A stretch of 64,000 nucleotides of DNA from Methylibium sp. NZG (GCA_001263235.1 LGRD01000010.1:62001-126000); one strand, 5' to 3'; shown: positions 40,580 through 50,985, numbered from the stretch's first letter. Program-made: numbers and translations. Notes: a model not told the origin generated them from the sequence alone.

Positions 40580-42634
40580 ATGGCCGCCAAGACTTCGCCA
40601 AACGCCGTCCCCGCCATCGAGCCCGGCGCGCGCTGCGCCGACGCCTCAGCGACCCCCGGCGACGACGCGCTGCGCGACGAGTGCGCCCGCCTGCGGGTGG
40701 CGCTGACCGAGTCTCAGGCACGCTTTGATCGGCTCTCGACGCTGACCGCGCATTGGTTGTGGGAACAGGACCGCGAGCTCCGGTTCACCCGCCTGTGGGG
40801 CTCACAACGCGTCGACAGCGTCGACCTGACGTCGATGCTCGGGCAAACCCGCTGGGAGCGGGCCGGCGCCAGTGCAGATTCCGGCGTGTGGCGGCAGCAC
40901 CGCGAGCAACTTGAGCGACGCGAACCGTTCGAGCGATTCGAGTACCAGGCCCAGTCGCCCGATGGGCAGTGGCGGGTCTACAACGTCAGCGGGTCGCCAG
41001 TGTTCGGCGCGGACGGCGCGTTCGTCGGATACCAGGGCGTCGGATGCGACGTGACCGATCTTCGCCGCGCCGAGGCTGCGCTGCGCGCGAGCGAGGCGCG
41101 GTTTCGCAACTTCACGCAAATGGGCTCCGACTGGTACTGGGAGCAAGACAGTCAGTTCCGGTTCGTGGAAATCTCGGCCGGCATCGGCCAGCGCGGGGAC
41201 GTCACCGCGCAAACACACCTTGGAAAGGCCCGTTGGGAGTTGGAGTACGTCAACATGGACGCGTCCACTTGGCGCGCGCACCGCGAGTTGCTGGAGCGAC
41301 ACGAGCCCTTCCGCGACTTTCAGATTCAACGGCCGGGCGCCGACGGCGAGGTCCATGTGTACGCCATCAGTGGCGACCCGGTCTTCGACGATGAAGGCCG
41401 GTTCACGGGGTATCGCGGGGTGGGTCGTGACGTCACAGCCAGCGTGCGGGCCGCGCAAGCACAGCGCGCGCTGGAGGCGCAACTCCGCGAGTCTCAGAAG
41501 ATGGAGTCGGTGGGCACGCTGGCCGGCGGCATTGCGCACGACTTCAACAACATTCTCGGCGCCATCCTGGGCAACGTGGCCCTGGCGCGCGACGAGATCG
41601 GGCCGCTGCACGCAGCGCAGCAGAGCTTGCAGCAGATCAACGGCTCGGCGCTTCGCGCGCGCAGCCTGGTTCGTCAGATCCTGACCTTCAGCCGGCGCCA
41701 GCCGCCGGAGATGACCTGCCAGCCGCTGCGGCCGATCGTGGAAGAGACGATCACCATGCTGCGCGCCACCATGCCGGCGGGCGTGTCCTTCGAGCTGGAG
41801 CTCACCGACTCCGCGCTACAGGTTCAGGTCGACAGCACGCAACTCCAGCAGGTCCTGTTGAATCTGTGCACCAACGCCTGGCACGCCAGCCCCGAGCCGA
41901 CCGCCGCGCTGGGGGTGGGTCTCGGTGCCGTCGAACTCGACGCTGTGGCTGCCGCCGCACTGGGGCTGGGTGGCTCCGGCCGCTACGCGCAACTCTGGGT
42001 TCGCGACCATGGCTGTGGCATGGACGCCGCCACGCTGGCCCGTATCTTCGAGCCCTTCTTCACCACCAAACCCAAAGGACAGGGCACGGGTCTGGGGCTG
42101 GCCGTGGCGCACGGCATCGTCAGCTCCCACCGAGGCGCCATCCGGGTGACCAGTGCCCCCGCCGAGGGCAGCCGATTCGACGTGTACCTGCCGTGCCAAC
42201 CAGACGATGCTGCATTGCCAGCCGAGCCTGTCGAAGCTCGCGCGTCATCGGAACTGCAGGGGCGCGGTCGCCGGGTGGTGGTGATCGACGACGACGAGGT
42301 GATGCTGCTGGTGACGCAGCGGGTGCTGCTGCGGGCAGGCTACCGTGTGCAGACCTTCCATCGCGCTGCAGAGGCCATTGGCGCCGTGCGCGCGGCGCCC
42401 GACGACGTGGACCTGGTGATCACCGACTTCAACATGCCCGACATGTCTGGCCTGGACGTGGTGCGTTCGCTGAGGCCGCTGCGGCCCAGCTTGCCGGTGA
42501 TGATCAGCTCGGGCCACATCGAAGAAGCGATGCGGGCCGAAGCGAGTCAACTGGGCGTGCGCGTGTTGATGCGCAAGGAGTGCACGCTCGACGAAGTGGC
42601 AGAACTCGCCGACGTGGCGTTGAAGGGTTGTTGA
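40580..42634 (+). CDS. hybrid sensor histidine kinase (PAS-PAS-HisKA-HATPase-REC)
   Basis: 684 residues from ATG 40580, preceded by AGGAG; extensions to 40415 lack one. No membrane segment, so it is cytoplasmic. Two PAS domains each start with a W-WEQD block ('WLWEQDRELRF', 'WYWEQDSQFRF'). The phospho-acceptor is in 'LAGGIAHDFNNILGAILGNV'. N-box 'LLNLCTNAWHA' and G-boxes 'VRDHGCGMDAA', 'GQGTGLGLAVAHGIV' follow. The C-terminal receiver has 'VVIDDDEVMLLV', phospho-site Asp in 'LVITDFNMPDMSGLDVV' and Lys in 'MRKECT'. The signal and output are unknown; no separate response regulator lies nearby. Confidence 0.9.
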   Translation: MAAKTSPNAVPAIEPGARCADASATPGDDALRDECARLRVALTESQARFDRLSTLTAHWLWEQDRELRFTRLWGSQRVDSVDLTSMLGQTRWERAGASADSGVWRQHREQLERREPFERFEYQAQSPDGQWRVYNVSGSPVFGADGAFVGYQGVGCDVTDLRRAEAALRASEARFRNFTQMGSDWYWEQDSQFRFVEISAGIGQRGDVTAQTHLGKARWELEYVNMDASTWRAHRELLERHEPFRDFQIQRPGADGEVHVYAISGDPVFDDEGRFTGYRGVGRDVTASVRAAQAQRALEAQLRESQKMESVGTLAGGIAHDFNNILGAILGNVALARDEIGPLHAAQQSLQQINGSALRARSLVRQILTFSRRQPPEMTCQPLRPIVEETITMLRATMPAGVSFELELTDSALQVQVDSTQLQQVLLNLCTNAWHASPEPTAALGVGLGAVELDAVAAAALGLGGSGRYAQLWVRDHGCGMDAATLARIFEPFFTTKPKGQGTGLGLAVAHGIVSSHRGAIRVTSAPAEGSRFDVYLPCQPDDAALPAEPVEARASSELQGRGRRVVVIDDDEVMLLVTQRVLLRAGYRVQTFHRAAEAIGAVRAAPDDVDLVITDFNMPDMSGLDVVRSLRPLRPSLPVMISSGHIEEAMRAEASQLGVRVLMRKECTLDEVAELADVALKGC

Positions 42635-42689
42635 AGGCGCTTAGCATATCTCTGCACCAGCCCCGAGCAGGTGCTTGCGCAGGAGGGAT

Positions 42690-44264
42690 ATGGAGCCGCT
42701 GATGATTGCGCTGGCGTTTGTTGCCGGCTTCGCCGTGCAACTCGTGCGCTTGCCGCCAATGGTGGGCTTCCTGGCCTCCGGCTTTGCGCTCAATGCGATG
42801 GGGTTCGAGCGCAGCCCGATGCTCGACACCATCGCCAACCTGGGCGTGACGCTGCTGCTGTTCACCATCGGGCTGAAACTGGACATCCGCACGCTGCTGC
42901 GCGCCGAAGTCTGGGCCACGGCCAGTCTGCACCTCGTCGGCTCGACCCTGCTTTTCGCCGCCATCCTTTTCGTGCTGAAGGCGCTGGGCCTTTCCCTGGC
43001 GAGCGAACTGGGCTGGCCAGTGATGTTGCTGCTGGGCTTCGCGCTGAGCTTTTCGAGCACGGTGTTCGCGGTCAAGGTACTGGAAGAGCGCAGCGAGCTG
43101 GGTTCGTTCTACGGCCGCGTGGCCATCGGAATCCTGGTCATGCAGGATGTTTTCGCGGTGATCTTTCTCAGCGCCTCCACCGGCAGCCTGCCCACGATCT
43201 GGGCACTCGGCCTGGTTGCGCTGTGGCCGGCGGCGAAGCTGATGCGCTTCATGCTCGACCGGGTCGGCCATGGCGACCTGCAAGTGCTGTACGGCTCCTT
43301 CCTGTCGCTGGCGGTGGGCTACAGCCTGTTCGAAGCCGTGGGCGTCAAAGGGGACCTGGGGGCCTTGATCGTGGGCATGCTGCTGGCGTCGCACCCGGCC
43401 ACCGCGGGCCTGGCGAAGTCGCTCTTTCACATGAAGGAGCTGTTCTTGGTGGGCTTCTTCGTCAGCGTCGGGCTGGGGGCCCTGCCCAACCTGCCGATGA
43501 TTGCGATGGCGCTTGTGCTGCTGCTGGTGCTGCCATTGAAAAGCGCGCTGTACTACGGCGTGTTGATGCGCTTCGGCTTGCGCACCCGCAGCGGCGTGCT
43601 GTCGACGCTGTCGTTGACCAACTACTCTGAGTTCGGGCTCATCGTCGCGGCGCTGGCCGCCGCTTCGGGCTGGTTGTCGGCCGAGTGGCTGGTGGTCATC
43701 TCGCTGGCCGTGGCGGGCAGCTTCGTGCTGGCCGCACCGTTGAATTCGGCCAGCGAACGCATCTACACCCGGCTCAAGGGGCCGCTGGCGCCGCTGCAGG
43801 CCACGTCGTTGCTGGCTGCCGACCAGCCGATTGCCGTCGACCAGGTCGATGCCGTGGTGCTGGGCCTGGGGCAGATCGGCAGCGGCGCCTACCTGCGCCT
43901 GAGCGAAGGCCACGGCCTGCGGGTGCTCGGTGTGGACAGCGACGCGGCCAAGCTGGAAGCCCACAAAGCAGCCGGCCGCCGCGTGATCGAAGGCGATGCG
44001 GTGGACTCCGACTTCTGGGACAAGCTGCTCCTCACCGACTCCGTCAAGCTCGTGCTGCTGGCCATGCCAGGCCATGCCGGCAACGTCCACGCGCTGCGGC
44101 AGCTCAGACACCGGGCGTTCAGTGGGCGCATCGCCGCCATCGTGCGCTACCCGGAAGAAATCGACGTCTTGAAGGGGCTGGGGGCCGACGCGGTGTTCCA
44201 CATCTACGACGAGGCCGGGATGGCGTTTGCCGACGACGCGCTGGCCGGGCTCGCGGGTGGGTAG
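42690..44264 (+). CDS. CPA2-family cation:proton antiporter with TrkA-N domain (Kef-like)
   Basis: 524 residues from ATG 42690, with AGGAGGG just before it. The first ~370 residues are about 12 membrane helices ('IALAFVAGFAVQLVRLPPMVGFLASGFALNAMG', 'LLLGFALSFSSTVFAVKVLEE'), as in KefB/KefC. A C-terminal NAD-binding TrkA-N domain begins 'VDAVVLGLGQIGSGAYLRL' with its GxGxxG-like loop. It probably exports K+ or Na+ in exchange for protons. It starts 55 bp after the kinase gene. Confidence 0.87.
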   Translation: MEPLMIALAFVAGFAVQLVRLPPMVGFLASGFALNAMGFERSPMLDTIANLGVTLLLFTIGLKLDIRTLLRAEVWATASLHLVGSTLLFAAILFVLKALGLSLASELGWPVMLLLGFALSFSSTVFAVKVLEERSELGSFYGRVAIGILVMQDVFAVIFLSASTGSLPTIWALGLVALWPAAKLMRFMLDRVGHGDLQVLYGSFLSLAVGYSLFEAVGVKGDLGALIVGMLLASHPATAGLAKSLFHMKELFLVGFFVSVGLGALPNLPMIAMALVLLLVLPLKSALYYGVLMRFGLRTRSGVLSTLSLTNYSEFGLIVAALAAASGWLSAEWLVVISLAVAGSFVLAAPLNSASERIYTRLKGPLAPLQATSLLAADQPIAVDQVDAVVLGLGQIGSGAYLRLSEGHGLRVLGVDSDAAKLEAHKAAGRRVIEGDAVDSDFWDKLLLTDSVKLVLLAMPGHAGNVHALRQLRHRAFSGRIAAIVRYPEEIDVLKGLGADAVFHIYDEAGMAFADDALAGLAGG

Positions 44265-44282
44265 TTCGCGCGTGGTTGGTCT

Positions 44283-44359
44283 TGGCCTGCCCGGAGGGAC
44301 TCGAACCCCCGACCCCCAGCTTAGAAGGCTGGTGCTCTATCCAGTTGAGCTACGGGCAG
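44283..44359 (-). tRNA. tRNA-Arg (anticodon UCU)
   Basis: Read on the minus strand: acceptor CTGCCCG pairs with CGGGCAG, the D-arm is GCTCAACTGGATAGAGC, the anticodon stem-loop CCAGC-CTTCTAA-GCTGG carries TCT, and the T-loop is TTCGAGT. Discriminator G and a genomically encoded CCA complete 77 nt. Confidence 0.95.
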
Positions 44360-44436
44360 TGAGGCCCGCGAAGGCGGCGGGCTGTGGGCGCCTGAGCACG
44401 TGGGTGCCGCTCCTGCGCCTATGGGCGATTGGCTGG

Positions 44437-44513
44437 TGGTCGGGGTGGCGGGATTCGAACTCGCGACCTACTGGTCCCAAACCAGTTGCGCTACCAGGCT
44501 GCGCTACACCCCG
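44437..44513 (-). tRNA. tRNA-Pro (anticodon UGG)
   Basis: Minus strand: acceptor CGGGGTG pairs with CACCCCG, the anticodon stem-loop ACTGG-TTTGGGA-CCAGT carries TGG, the T-loop is TTCGAAT, discriminator A and encoded CCA; 77 nt. It is 77 bp from tRNA-Arg in the same orientation, so both may be processed from one transcript. Confidence 0.95.
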
Positions 44514-44535
44514 AACGCCACGATTGTACGCAGGG

Positions 44536-45114
44536 TCAATCCGACACCACGTCTGACACCGCGTCGACACGAACATCGGCCACAACGGTCTGCGTCGCAG
44601 GCGGCGGCAACATCAACTGCTGCGCCACGGCGATGCACTGGCGGATGTGCTGCTCGCAGACGAAGCGCAGCGCCGAATACGTGAGCAGCGCAGACAACGC
44701 CTGGCCCGCCACCGGCACGTACTTCGCGGCTTGCTGGGTGGTCAGCCGCACGCCGACGAGCTTGAGCGCTTGCAGGATCACCCCGCGCGTGACCAGCTTG
44801 CCCACCAGCAGGCTGCCGGCCGCCGACATCGCCTTGTAAACCACGAGCCGCCGCTCGGGCGCGAGCCTCTCGACCTGCTCGGGCGTGAGGCCGAAGGCGC
44901 GGTTGATCTCGGGGATGAGCTTGAGCAGCACGCCCACATCGGTGAGCCAGTCGAGGCCCGGAATCGGCACGACGGCCACGCCCGCGGCCACCAGCGAGCG
45001 GCGGTTGACCAGGCGCCGGCACTCGCGCGCGGCCGCCTCGATCTGCGCCGGCGTGCCCGGCACGACGACCCAGTCAACCGCCTCGGGCTTGGTTTGCGCG
45101 GGTCGCCGGTTCAT
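44536..45114 (-). CDS. hypothetical membrane-associated protein
   Basis: 192 residues. Hydrophobic stretches 'SLVAAGVAVVPIPGLDWLTDVGVLLKLIPEIN', 'MSAAGSLLVGKLVTRGVILQALKLVGV' and 'YVPVAGQALSALLTYSALRFV' could insert in the membrane. The 'PIPGLDWLTDVGVLLKLIPEINRAFGL' block resembles the hydrophobic region of GTPase-associated DUF697-type proteins, but I cannot assign a family with confidence. No signal peptide. It lies 22 bp upstream of tRNA-Pro in the same orientation. Confidence 0.6.
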   Translation of the reverse strand: MNRRPAQTKPEAVDWVVVPGTPAQIEAAARECRRLVNRRSLVAAGVAVVPIPGLDWLTDVGVLLKLIPEINRAFGLTPEQVERLAPERRLVVYKAMSAAGSLLVGKLVTRGVILQALKLVGVRLTTQQAAKYVPVAGQALSALLTYSALRFVCEQHIRQCIAVAQQLMLPPPATQTVVADVRVDAVSDVVSD

Positions 45115-45139
45115 GGGCGGCTCGTGGCTCGTGGCTCGT

Positions 45140-45394
45140 TCAGGAGCTCGACGAGCCCTTGAGCTTGCCGACGACGAACAGCAACACGATCGCGCCGACC
45201 ACCGAGCCGATGAACCCGGCCCCCTGCCCCGCCGGATACCAGCCCAACGCCTGGCCTGCGAAGCCCGCGATGAACGAGCCGGCGATGCCGAGCGCGGCGG
45301 TCAGGATCAAGCCGAGTTGCTGCGTGCCCGGCAGGATCGCGCGGGCCACGAAGCCGACGAGCAGACCCACCAACGCCATCCACAAGATGCCCAT
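45140..45394 (-). CDS. GlsB/YeaQ/YmgE-family stress response membrane protein
   Basis: 84 residues from ATG 45394, with AGGAG upstream. Three membrane helices with glycine-rich turns: 'MGILWMALVGLLVGFVARAI', 'LGLILTAALGIAGSFIAGFAGQAL' and 'GFIGSVVGAIVLLFVVGKL'. The 'GIAGSFIAGF' and 'GFIGSVVGAIVLL' blocks are the transglycosylase-associated (YeaQ) signature. Expressed under stress in relatives; biochemical role unknown. Longer frames upstream are not family-like. Confidence 0.9.
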   Translation of the reverse strand: MGILWMALVGLLVGFVARAILPGTQQLGLILTAALGIAGSFIAGFAGQALGWYPAGQGAGFIGSVVGAIVLLFVVGKLKGSSSS

Positions 45395-45564
45395 GCGCTT
45401 CTCCTGAGTGAAAAGTTGTCTGACTGACGAGAACTGTCGAAGGCCCGGCTTCCAACGCAGCGCCGGCAGGCCGGGCCCCGGCGGCGACCGCAATGTAGCT
45501 GATCGAGCGATGCTGCGTAGCGCCGATCCCGCCCGCGGAGCGTGGGTGAACCCAGCCCGTTGCC

Positions 45565-48500
45565 TTACACGGACAGTTGGCTCCAGACTTTCTCCAGCCG
45601 CTTGACGCTGACCGGCTGGGGCGTGCGCAGCTCCTGCGCGAACAGGCTCACACGCAGCTCTTCGAGCAACCAGCGGAATTCGTCGAGCCGTGCGTCGGGT
45701 GTGCCGCGGCGCTCGGCGAGCACCCGCCAGTAGCGTTGCTCGACGGGGCGCAGTTCGGCCAGCCGGTCGGCGTCGCGCTGCGGGTCGGCGCGCAGCTTGT
45801 CCAGCCGCATCACGACGGCCTTGAGGTAGCGCGGCAGGTGCGCCAGTTGCGGCCACGGCGTGGCGACGATGAAGCGCTTGGGCACGAGGCGCGAGAGTTG
45901 GGCGGTGACATCGTCGCTCACCTCTTTCGGTGCGCGCGCGTCTTTCACTTTGCGCACGGCAGCGGTGTACTCGGCCAGCACCCCACCCGCGCTGCGCGCG
46001 ACTTCGCCGGCGATCAATGTCAAGCGGCCGCGCCCTTCGGCCAAGCGCCGCGCGAACGAGCCAGCGTCGGTGGGCAGCGGGTCGGCCAGGAAGGCGCGCT
46101 CCAGCGCGAGTTCGATGACCTGGTCGCGCAGCTCGTCGGCGGTGCCCAACGGCAGGTAAGCGACGGCCATCTTCTGCAGGTCGGGGATGTTCTTCTCAAG
46201 GTACTTCAGCGAGTCGCGGATTTGCAGCGCCACCAGCCGGCGCAGGCCGGCGCGGTGTTTCTGCGCGGCGACATCGGGCTCGTCGAAGACTTCGATCTCG
46301 ATGTGCGTGAGCTTGTCGATCAGCGCCGGGAACCCGATCAGCGATTGCGCGCCGCGGCGGATTTCCATCAGCTCGGGCAGGTCGCCGAAGGTCCAGTCGG
46401 TGTGCTTCTCGGCAGGCTTGTGGGCCGCTGGCGCAGATGCGGCGGCCTGGTCGCCAGGCGGCTGCTTGGCGTTCGGGTTTGCGGTCGGGCCCAGCTTCGG
46501 GCTGGACTCGGCCGCAGCGCCGAGGGGCGGCTGCGCAGCCGTTTCGGCACGTGGCGCCGCCTTCAACACCGCCAGCGCCTGGAAGGCCGAGCGCGCCTGC
46601 CCGCCCAGTTCCGCTTTCAGCGCTGCCAGATTGCGCCCGGTTCCGAGCTGCCGGCCGTGTTCGTCGACAACGCGGAAGTTCATCAACAAGTGCGCAGGCA
46701 CCTGCTCCAGCTTGAAGTCGGCGCGTTTGATGTCGAGCTGGGTCTTGTCGCGCACGCTCTTGAGCAGCACGTCGAGCAGGCCGCCCTGCGCAAAGTCGTG
46801 CGTGGCGACGAACTCGTCCACGTAGTCGGGCAAAGGCACCAGCCGCGCGCGCGGCTTCTGGTGCAGGCTCTTCACCAGCGCCAGCACCTTGTCCTTCAGC
46901 ATGCCGGGCACGAGCCACTCGCAGCGCTCGTCGTTCACCTGGTTCAGCGAGTAGATCGGCACCGTCACGGTGACGCCGTCTTTCGCGTCGCCCGGCTCGT
47001 GCAGGTAGCTCGCAGCGCAATCGACGCCGCCCAGGCGGATCGTCTTCGGGAACGCCGCGGTCGTGATGCCCGCCGCCTCGTGGCGCATCAGCTCCTCGCG
47101 CGTGAGCAGCAGCAGTCGGGGCTGGCGCTTGATCTCCTCGCGGTACCAGCGTTCCAGCGTGTGGCCGCTGAACACGTCGGCCGGCAACTGCTGGTCGTAG
47201 AAGGCGTGGATCAGCTCGTCGTCGACCAGCACGTCTTGCCGGCGCGACTTGTGCTCCAGCTCTTCGACCTGCGCAATCAGCTTGCGGTTGGCGGCGAGGA
47301 AGGGCAGCGGGCTGTCCCAGGTGTCTTCCTTCAGGCCGGCCACCAACGCCTCGCGGATGAAGATCTCGCGTGCCGCCGCCGGGTCGACCTTGCCGAAGTT
47401 CACGCGCCGGTTGCTGTAGATCACGATGCCGTACAGCGTGGCGCGCTCCAGCGCCACCACCTCGGCCGCCTTCTTCTCCCAGTGGGGTTCGAGCAACTGC
47501 GTCTTGATGACGTGGCCGGCAATTGACGGCAGCCACTGCGGCTCGATGGCGGCGATGCCGCGGCCGAAGAGCCGCGTCGTCTCGACGAGTTCGGCCGCGA
47601 CGATCCAGCGCCCCGGCTTTTTCGACAGATTCGCGCCCGGGTGGCGGTAGAAGCGGATGCCACGTGCACCGAGGTACCACTCGTCCTCGTCGCTCTTGCA
47701 GCCGATGTTGCCGAGCAGCCCGGCGAGCATCGACAAGTGCAGTTGTTCGTAGGTGGCGGGCAGCGTGTTCAGGCGCCAGCCGTGCTCTGCCACCACCGTG
47801 TGGAGCTGCGAGTGGATGTCGCGCCACTCGCGCACGCGGCGTGGCGAGATGAAGTGGTCGCGCAGCAGTTGCTCCTGCTTGCGGTGCGAGAGCTTGTGGC
47901 CCGCGGCGTCTGGCGCTCCGGCCGCAGCGGCACCGCGCCGCGCCGGGGCCGGCGCGCCGTCGGGTTGTGCGGAGGGTGAGTGAACGCCGCGCGACGCTTC
48001 CAACCACTTCCACAACTTCAAGTCGCCGAGGAACTCCGAGCGCTCGTCGTCGAACTTCTTGTGCGCCGCATCCGCCGCCTGCTGGTGTTCGAGCGGCCGG
48101 TCGCGCACGTTCTGCACGCTGAACGCGCTGGCGATGATCAGCACCTCGGTCAGCGCCTGGCGCTCCTTGGCCTCCAAAATCATGCGGCCGACGCGCGGGT
48201 CGAGCGGCAACTTCGAGAGTTCGCGGCCGATCGGCGTCAGCTCGTTGGCTTCATCGACCGCGCCCAGTTCGGCGAGCAACTGGTAGCCGTCGGCGATGGC
48301 CCGGCGCGGCGGTGGCTCCAGGAAAGGAAAGTCCTCGACCGTGCCCAGGCCGAGCGACTTCATCCGCAAGATCACGCCGGCCAGCGACGACCGCATGATC
48401 TCCGGGTCGGTGAAGCGCGGCCGGCCGGCGAAGTCTTTTTCGTCGTAGAGGCGAATGCAGATGCCATTGCTGACGCGCCCGCAGCGCCCGGCGCGCTGGT

Positions 48501-49623
48501 TGGCCGCCGCCTGGCTGATCGGCTCGACCAGCAACTGCTCGACCTTGTTGCGGTAGCTGTAGCGCTTGATGCGCGCGGTGCCGGCGTCGATGACGTACTG
48601 GATGCCAGGCACCGTCAGCGAGGTTTCTGCCACGTTGGTGGAGAGCACGATGCGGCGCGCGCTGTGCGGCTCGAAGACGGCGTCCTGCTCCTGCTGGCTG
48701 AGTCTTGCGAACAGAGGAACGACTTCAACCCCCGGCGGATGGTGCTTGCGCAGGTGGTCGGCGGCTTCTCGAATCTCGCGTTCGCCGGGCAGGAAGACCA
48801 GCGCATCGCCAGCACCTTCGCGCCAGAGTTCGTCGACGGCATCGCCGATGGCGTTGTTCAGGTCGTACTCGCGGCTTTCCTCGAACGGCCGCCAGCGCTG
48901 TTCGACCGGGAACAGCCGGCCCGAGACTTGGATGACCGGCGCCGGCCCGTCCTTCGATGCGAAGTGCTGCGCGAACCGATCGGCGTCGATCGTTGCCGAC
49001 GTGACGATCACCTTCAGGTCGGGCCGACGCGGCAAGACTTGCCGCAGATGGCCGAGCAGGAAGTCGATGTTCAGGCTGCGCTCGTGCGCCTCGTCGATGA
49101 TCAGCGTGTCGTAGGCGCGCAGCAGCGGGTCGCTCTGTGTTTCGGCCAGCAAGATGCCGTCGGTCATCAGCTTGACCGTGGCGCCGCCTTGCAAACGGTC
49201 CTGAAAGCGCACCTTGAAGCCGACGACCTCACCGAGCGGCGAATTCAACTCCTGCGCGATGCGCTTGGCCACACTCGACGCCGCGATGCGTCGTGGCTGC
49301 GTGTGGCCGATCAGCCCCTGGCCACCGGCGCCGATGCCGCGCCCCAGGGACAACACGATCTTGGGCAACTGCGTGGTCTTGCCCGAGCCGGTTTCGCCGC
49401 AGACGATCACGACCTGGTGCGCTGAGATGGCTTGCGCAATCTCGTCACGCCGCGCGGAGACCGGCAGCGATTCAGGGAACGTGATCGGCGGCACCGCGTT
49501 GGCGGGCCGGCGTTGCGGTGGGCGATGGAGTGGAGGCGGTGCAGACACGAGGCGCGGATTATCGGAGAAGGCGTCGCGCCGCAGGGTGTCGCGCATGGCA
49601 TGGGGCAGAATCCGGGTCGCCAT
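45565..49623 (-). CDS. hrpA: ATP-dependent RNA helicase HrpA
   Basis: About 1352 residues from ATG 49623, close to the usual 1300. DEAH motifs in order: Walker A 'GETGSGKT' (~76-83), 'IIDEAHERSLNIDFLLG', 'VTSATIDADRF', 'STNVAETSLTVPGI' and 'QRAGRCGR'. The winged-helix/ratchet region follows, then the long HrpA-specific C-terminal domain ('WLVPGMLKDKVLALVKSLHQKPRARLVPLPD'). It remodels mRNA and has been linked to stalled ribosome handling. A divergent argA starts 13 bp away, so the two 5' regions overlap; a later in-frame start cannot be excluded. Confidence 0.92.
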   Translation of the reverse strand: MATRILPHAMRDTLRRDAFSDNPRLVSAPPPLHRPPQRRPANAVPPITFPESLPVSARRDEIAQAISAHQVVIVCGETGSGKTTQLPKIVLSLGRGIGAGGQGLIGHTQPRRIAASSVAKRIAQELNSPLGEVVGFKVRFQDRLQGGATVKLMTDGILLAETQSDPLLRAYDTLIIDEAHERSLNIDFLLGHLRQVLPRRPDLKVIVTSATIDADRFAQHFASKDGPAPVIQVSGRLFPVEQRWRPFEESREYDLNNAIGDAVDELWREGAGDALVFLPGEREIREAADHLRKHHPPGVEVVPLFARLSQQEQDAVFEPHSARRIVLSTNVAETSLTVPGIQYVIDAGTARIKRYSYRNKVEQLLVEPISQAAANQRAGRCGRVSNGICIRLYDEKDFAGRPRFTDPEIMRSSLAGVILRMKSLGLGTVEDFPFLEPPPRRAIADGYQLLAELGAVDEANELTPIGRELSKLPLDPRVGRMILEAKERQALTEVLIIASAFSVQNVRDRPLEHQQAADAAHKKFDDERSEFLGDLKLWKWLEASRGVHSPSAQPDGAPAPARRGAAAAGAPDAAGHKLSHRKQEQLLRDHFISPRRVREWRDIHSQLHTVVAEHGWRLNTLPATYEQLHLSMLAGLLGNIGCKSDEDEWYLGARGIRFYRHPGANLSKKPGRWIVAAELVETTRLFGRGIAAIEPQWLPSIAGHVIKTQLLEPHWEKKAAEVVALERATLYGIVIYSNRRVNFGKVDPAAAREIFIREALVAGLKEDTWDSPLPFLAANRKLIAQVEELEHKSRRQDVLVDDELIHAFYDQQLPADVFSGHTLERWYREEIKRQPRLLLLTREELMRHEAAGITTAAFPKTIRLGGVDCAASYLHEPGDAKDGVTVTVPIYSLNQVNDERCEWLVPGMLKDKVLALVKSLHQKPRARLVPLPDYVDEFVATHDFAQGGLLDVLLKSVRDKTQLDIKRADFKLEQVPAHLLMNFRVVDEHGRQLGTGRNLAALKAELGGQARSAFQALAVLKAAPRAETAAQPPLGAAAESSPKLGPTANPNAKQPPGDQAAASAPAAHKPAEKHTDWTFGDLPELMEIRRGAQSLIGFPALIDKLTHIEIEVFDEPDVAAQKHRAGLRRLVALQIRDSLKYLEKNIPDLQKMAVAYLPLGTADELRDQVIELALERAFLADPLPTDAGSFARRLAEGRGRLTLIAGEVARSAGGVLAEYTAAVRKVKDARAPKEVSDDVTAQLSRLVPKRFIVATPWPQLAHLPRYLKAVVMRLDKLRADPQRDADRLAELRPVEQRYWRVLAERRGTPDARLDEFRWLLEELRVSLFAQELRTPQPVSVKRLEKVWSQLSV

Positions 49624-49636
49624 TGCCCAGCCCTTC

Positions 49637-50974
49637 ATGAGCCTCGTCTTCCCCCACACCTTCGTGCCCTGGTTCCGCGCCGTGGCACCGCACATCCACG
49701 CTTACCACGGCAAGACCTTCGTGGTGGCGATTGCCGGCGAGTTGATCGCGGCGGGCCGGCTGAGCCCATTTGCACAGGACCTGGCGATCCTGCATGCGAT
49801 GGGCATCAAGCTCGTGCTCGTGCACGGATTTCGGCCGCAGGTGAACGAGCAGCTGCGTGCCAAAGGGCACGAGTCGCGCTACAGCCACGGCCTGCGCATC
49901 ACCGACGCGGTGGCGCTCGACTGCGCGCAGGAGGCGGCCGGGCAGTTGCGCTTCGAGATCGAAGCGGCGTTCTCGCAAGGGCTGCCGAACACACCGATGG
50001 CCAACGCCATCGTGCGTGTGGTGTCGGGCAACTTCCTCACCGCGCGGCCGGTGGGCATCGTCGACGGCGTGAACTTCATGCACAGCGGCGTGGTGCGCAA
50101 GGTGGACGGTGCGGCCATCACGCGCGCCATTGACATCGGCGCGATGGTGCTGCTGTCGCCGTTCGGCTTTTCGCCCACCGGCGAGGCCTTCAACCTGACG
50201 ATGGAAGACGTGGCCACGAGCACGGCCATCGCGTTGCAGGCCGACAAGCTGCTGTTCATCACCGAGGTGGCGGGCATCCACGAACAGCTCGACGATGCCG
50301 AGAGCCCGATCGACACCGAACTCTCGCTGGCCGAGGCCGAACGGCTGCTCGCCTCGCTGCCGGCGCCAGCCCAGCCGACCGACCCGGCGTTCTACTTGCA
50401 GCACTGCGTGAAGGCGTGCCGCGGCGGCGTCGAGCGCTCGCACATCCTGCCGTTCGCAGTGGACGGCGCGCTGCTGATGGAGGTGTTCACGCACGACGGC
50501 ATCGGCACGATGGTGGTCGATGAGAAGCTGGAGAGCCTGCGTGAAGCGACGGCCGACGACATCGGCGGTGTGCTTCAGTTGATCGAGCCCTTCGAGCGCG
50601 ACGGCACGCTCGTCAAGCGCGACCGCACCGAGATCGAGCGCGACATCGGCCACTACACCGTGATCGAGCACGACGGCGTGATCTTCGGCTGCGCCGCACT
50701 GTATCCCTATCCGGAAGCGAAGACGGCCGAGATGGCGGCGCTGACGGTGTCACCGCAAGTGCAGAGCCAGGGCGACGGCGAGCGCATCCTGAAGCGCGTC
50801 GAGCAGCGCGCCAAGGGCATGGGGCTGGACAGCATCTTCGTGCTGACGACGCGCACGATGCACTGGTTCATCAAGCGCGGCTTCAACCCGGTCGACCCCG
50901 ACTGGCTGCCCGAAGCGCGCAAACGCAAGTACAACTGGGACCGAAAGTCCCAGGTGCTGGTCAAGAAACTTTGA
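49637..50974 (+). CDS. argA: amino-acid N-acetyltransferase (N-acetylglutamate synthase)
   Basis: 445 residues from ATG 49637; the frame remains open to 49214 but that part lies antisense to hrpA. First step of arginine biosynthesis. The N-terminal amino-acid-kinase-like fold ('[39 protein letters not shown]') binds the feedback inhibitor arginine in relatives. The C-terminal GNAT domain ('[29 protein letters not shown]') is the acetyl-CoA site. This is the E. coli-type fused ArgA. Confidence 0.94.
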   Translation: MSLVFPHTFVPWFRAVAPHIHAYHGKTFVVAIAGELIAAGRLSPFAQDLAILHAMGIKLVLVHGFRPQVNEQLRAKGHESRYSHGLRITDAVALDCAQEAAGQLRFEIEAAFSQGLPNTPMANAIVRVVSGNFLTARPVGIVDGVNFMHSGVVRKVDGAAITRAIDIGAMVLLSPFGFSPTGEAFNLTMEDVATSTAIALQADKLLFITEVAGIHEQLDDAESPIDTELSLAEAERLLASLPAPAQPTDPAFYLQHCVKACRGGVERSHILPFAVDGALLMEVFTHDGIGTMVVDEKLESLREATADDIGGVLQLIEPFERDGTLVKRDRTEIERDIGHYTVIEHDGVIFGCAALYPYPEAKTAEMAALTVSPQVQSQGDGERILKRVEQRAKGMGLDSIFVLTTRTMHWFIKRGFNPVDPDWLPEARKRKYNWDRKSQVLVKKL

Positions 50975-50985
50975 GGAGCCACACC

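Noticed and set aside
45577-47526. Long plus-strand frame opposite hrpA
   Set aside because: hrpA helicase motifs are complete and in order; the opposite frame is a shadow.
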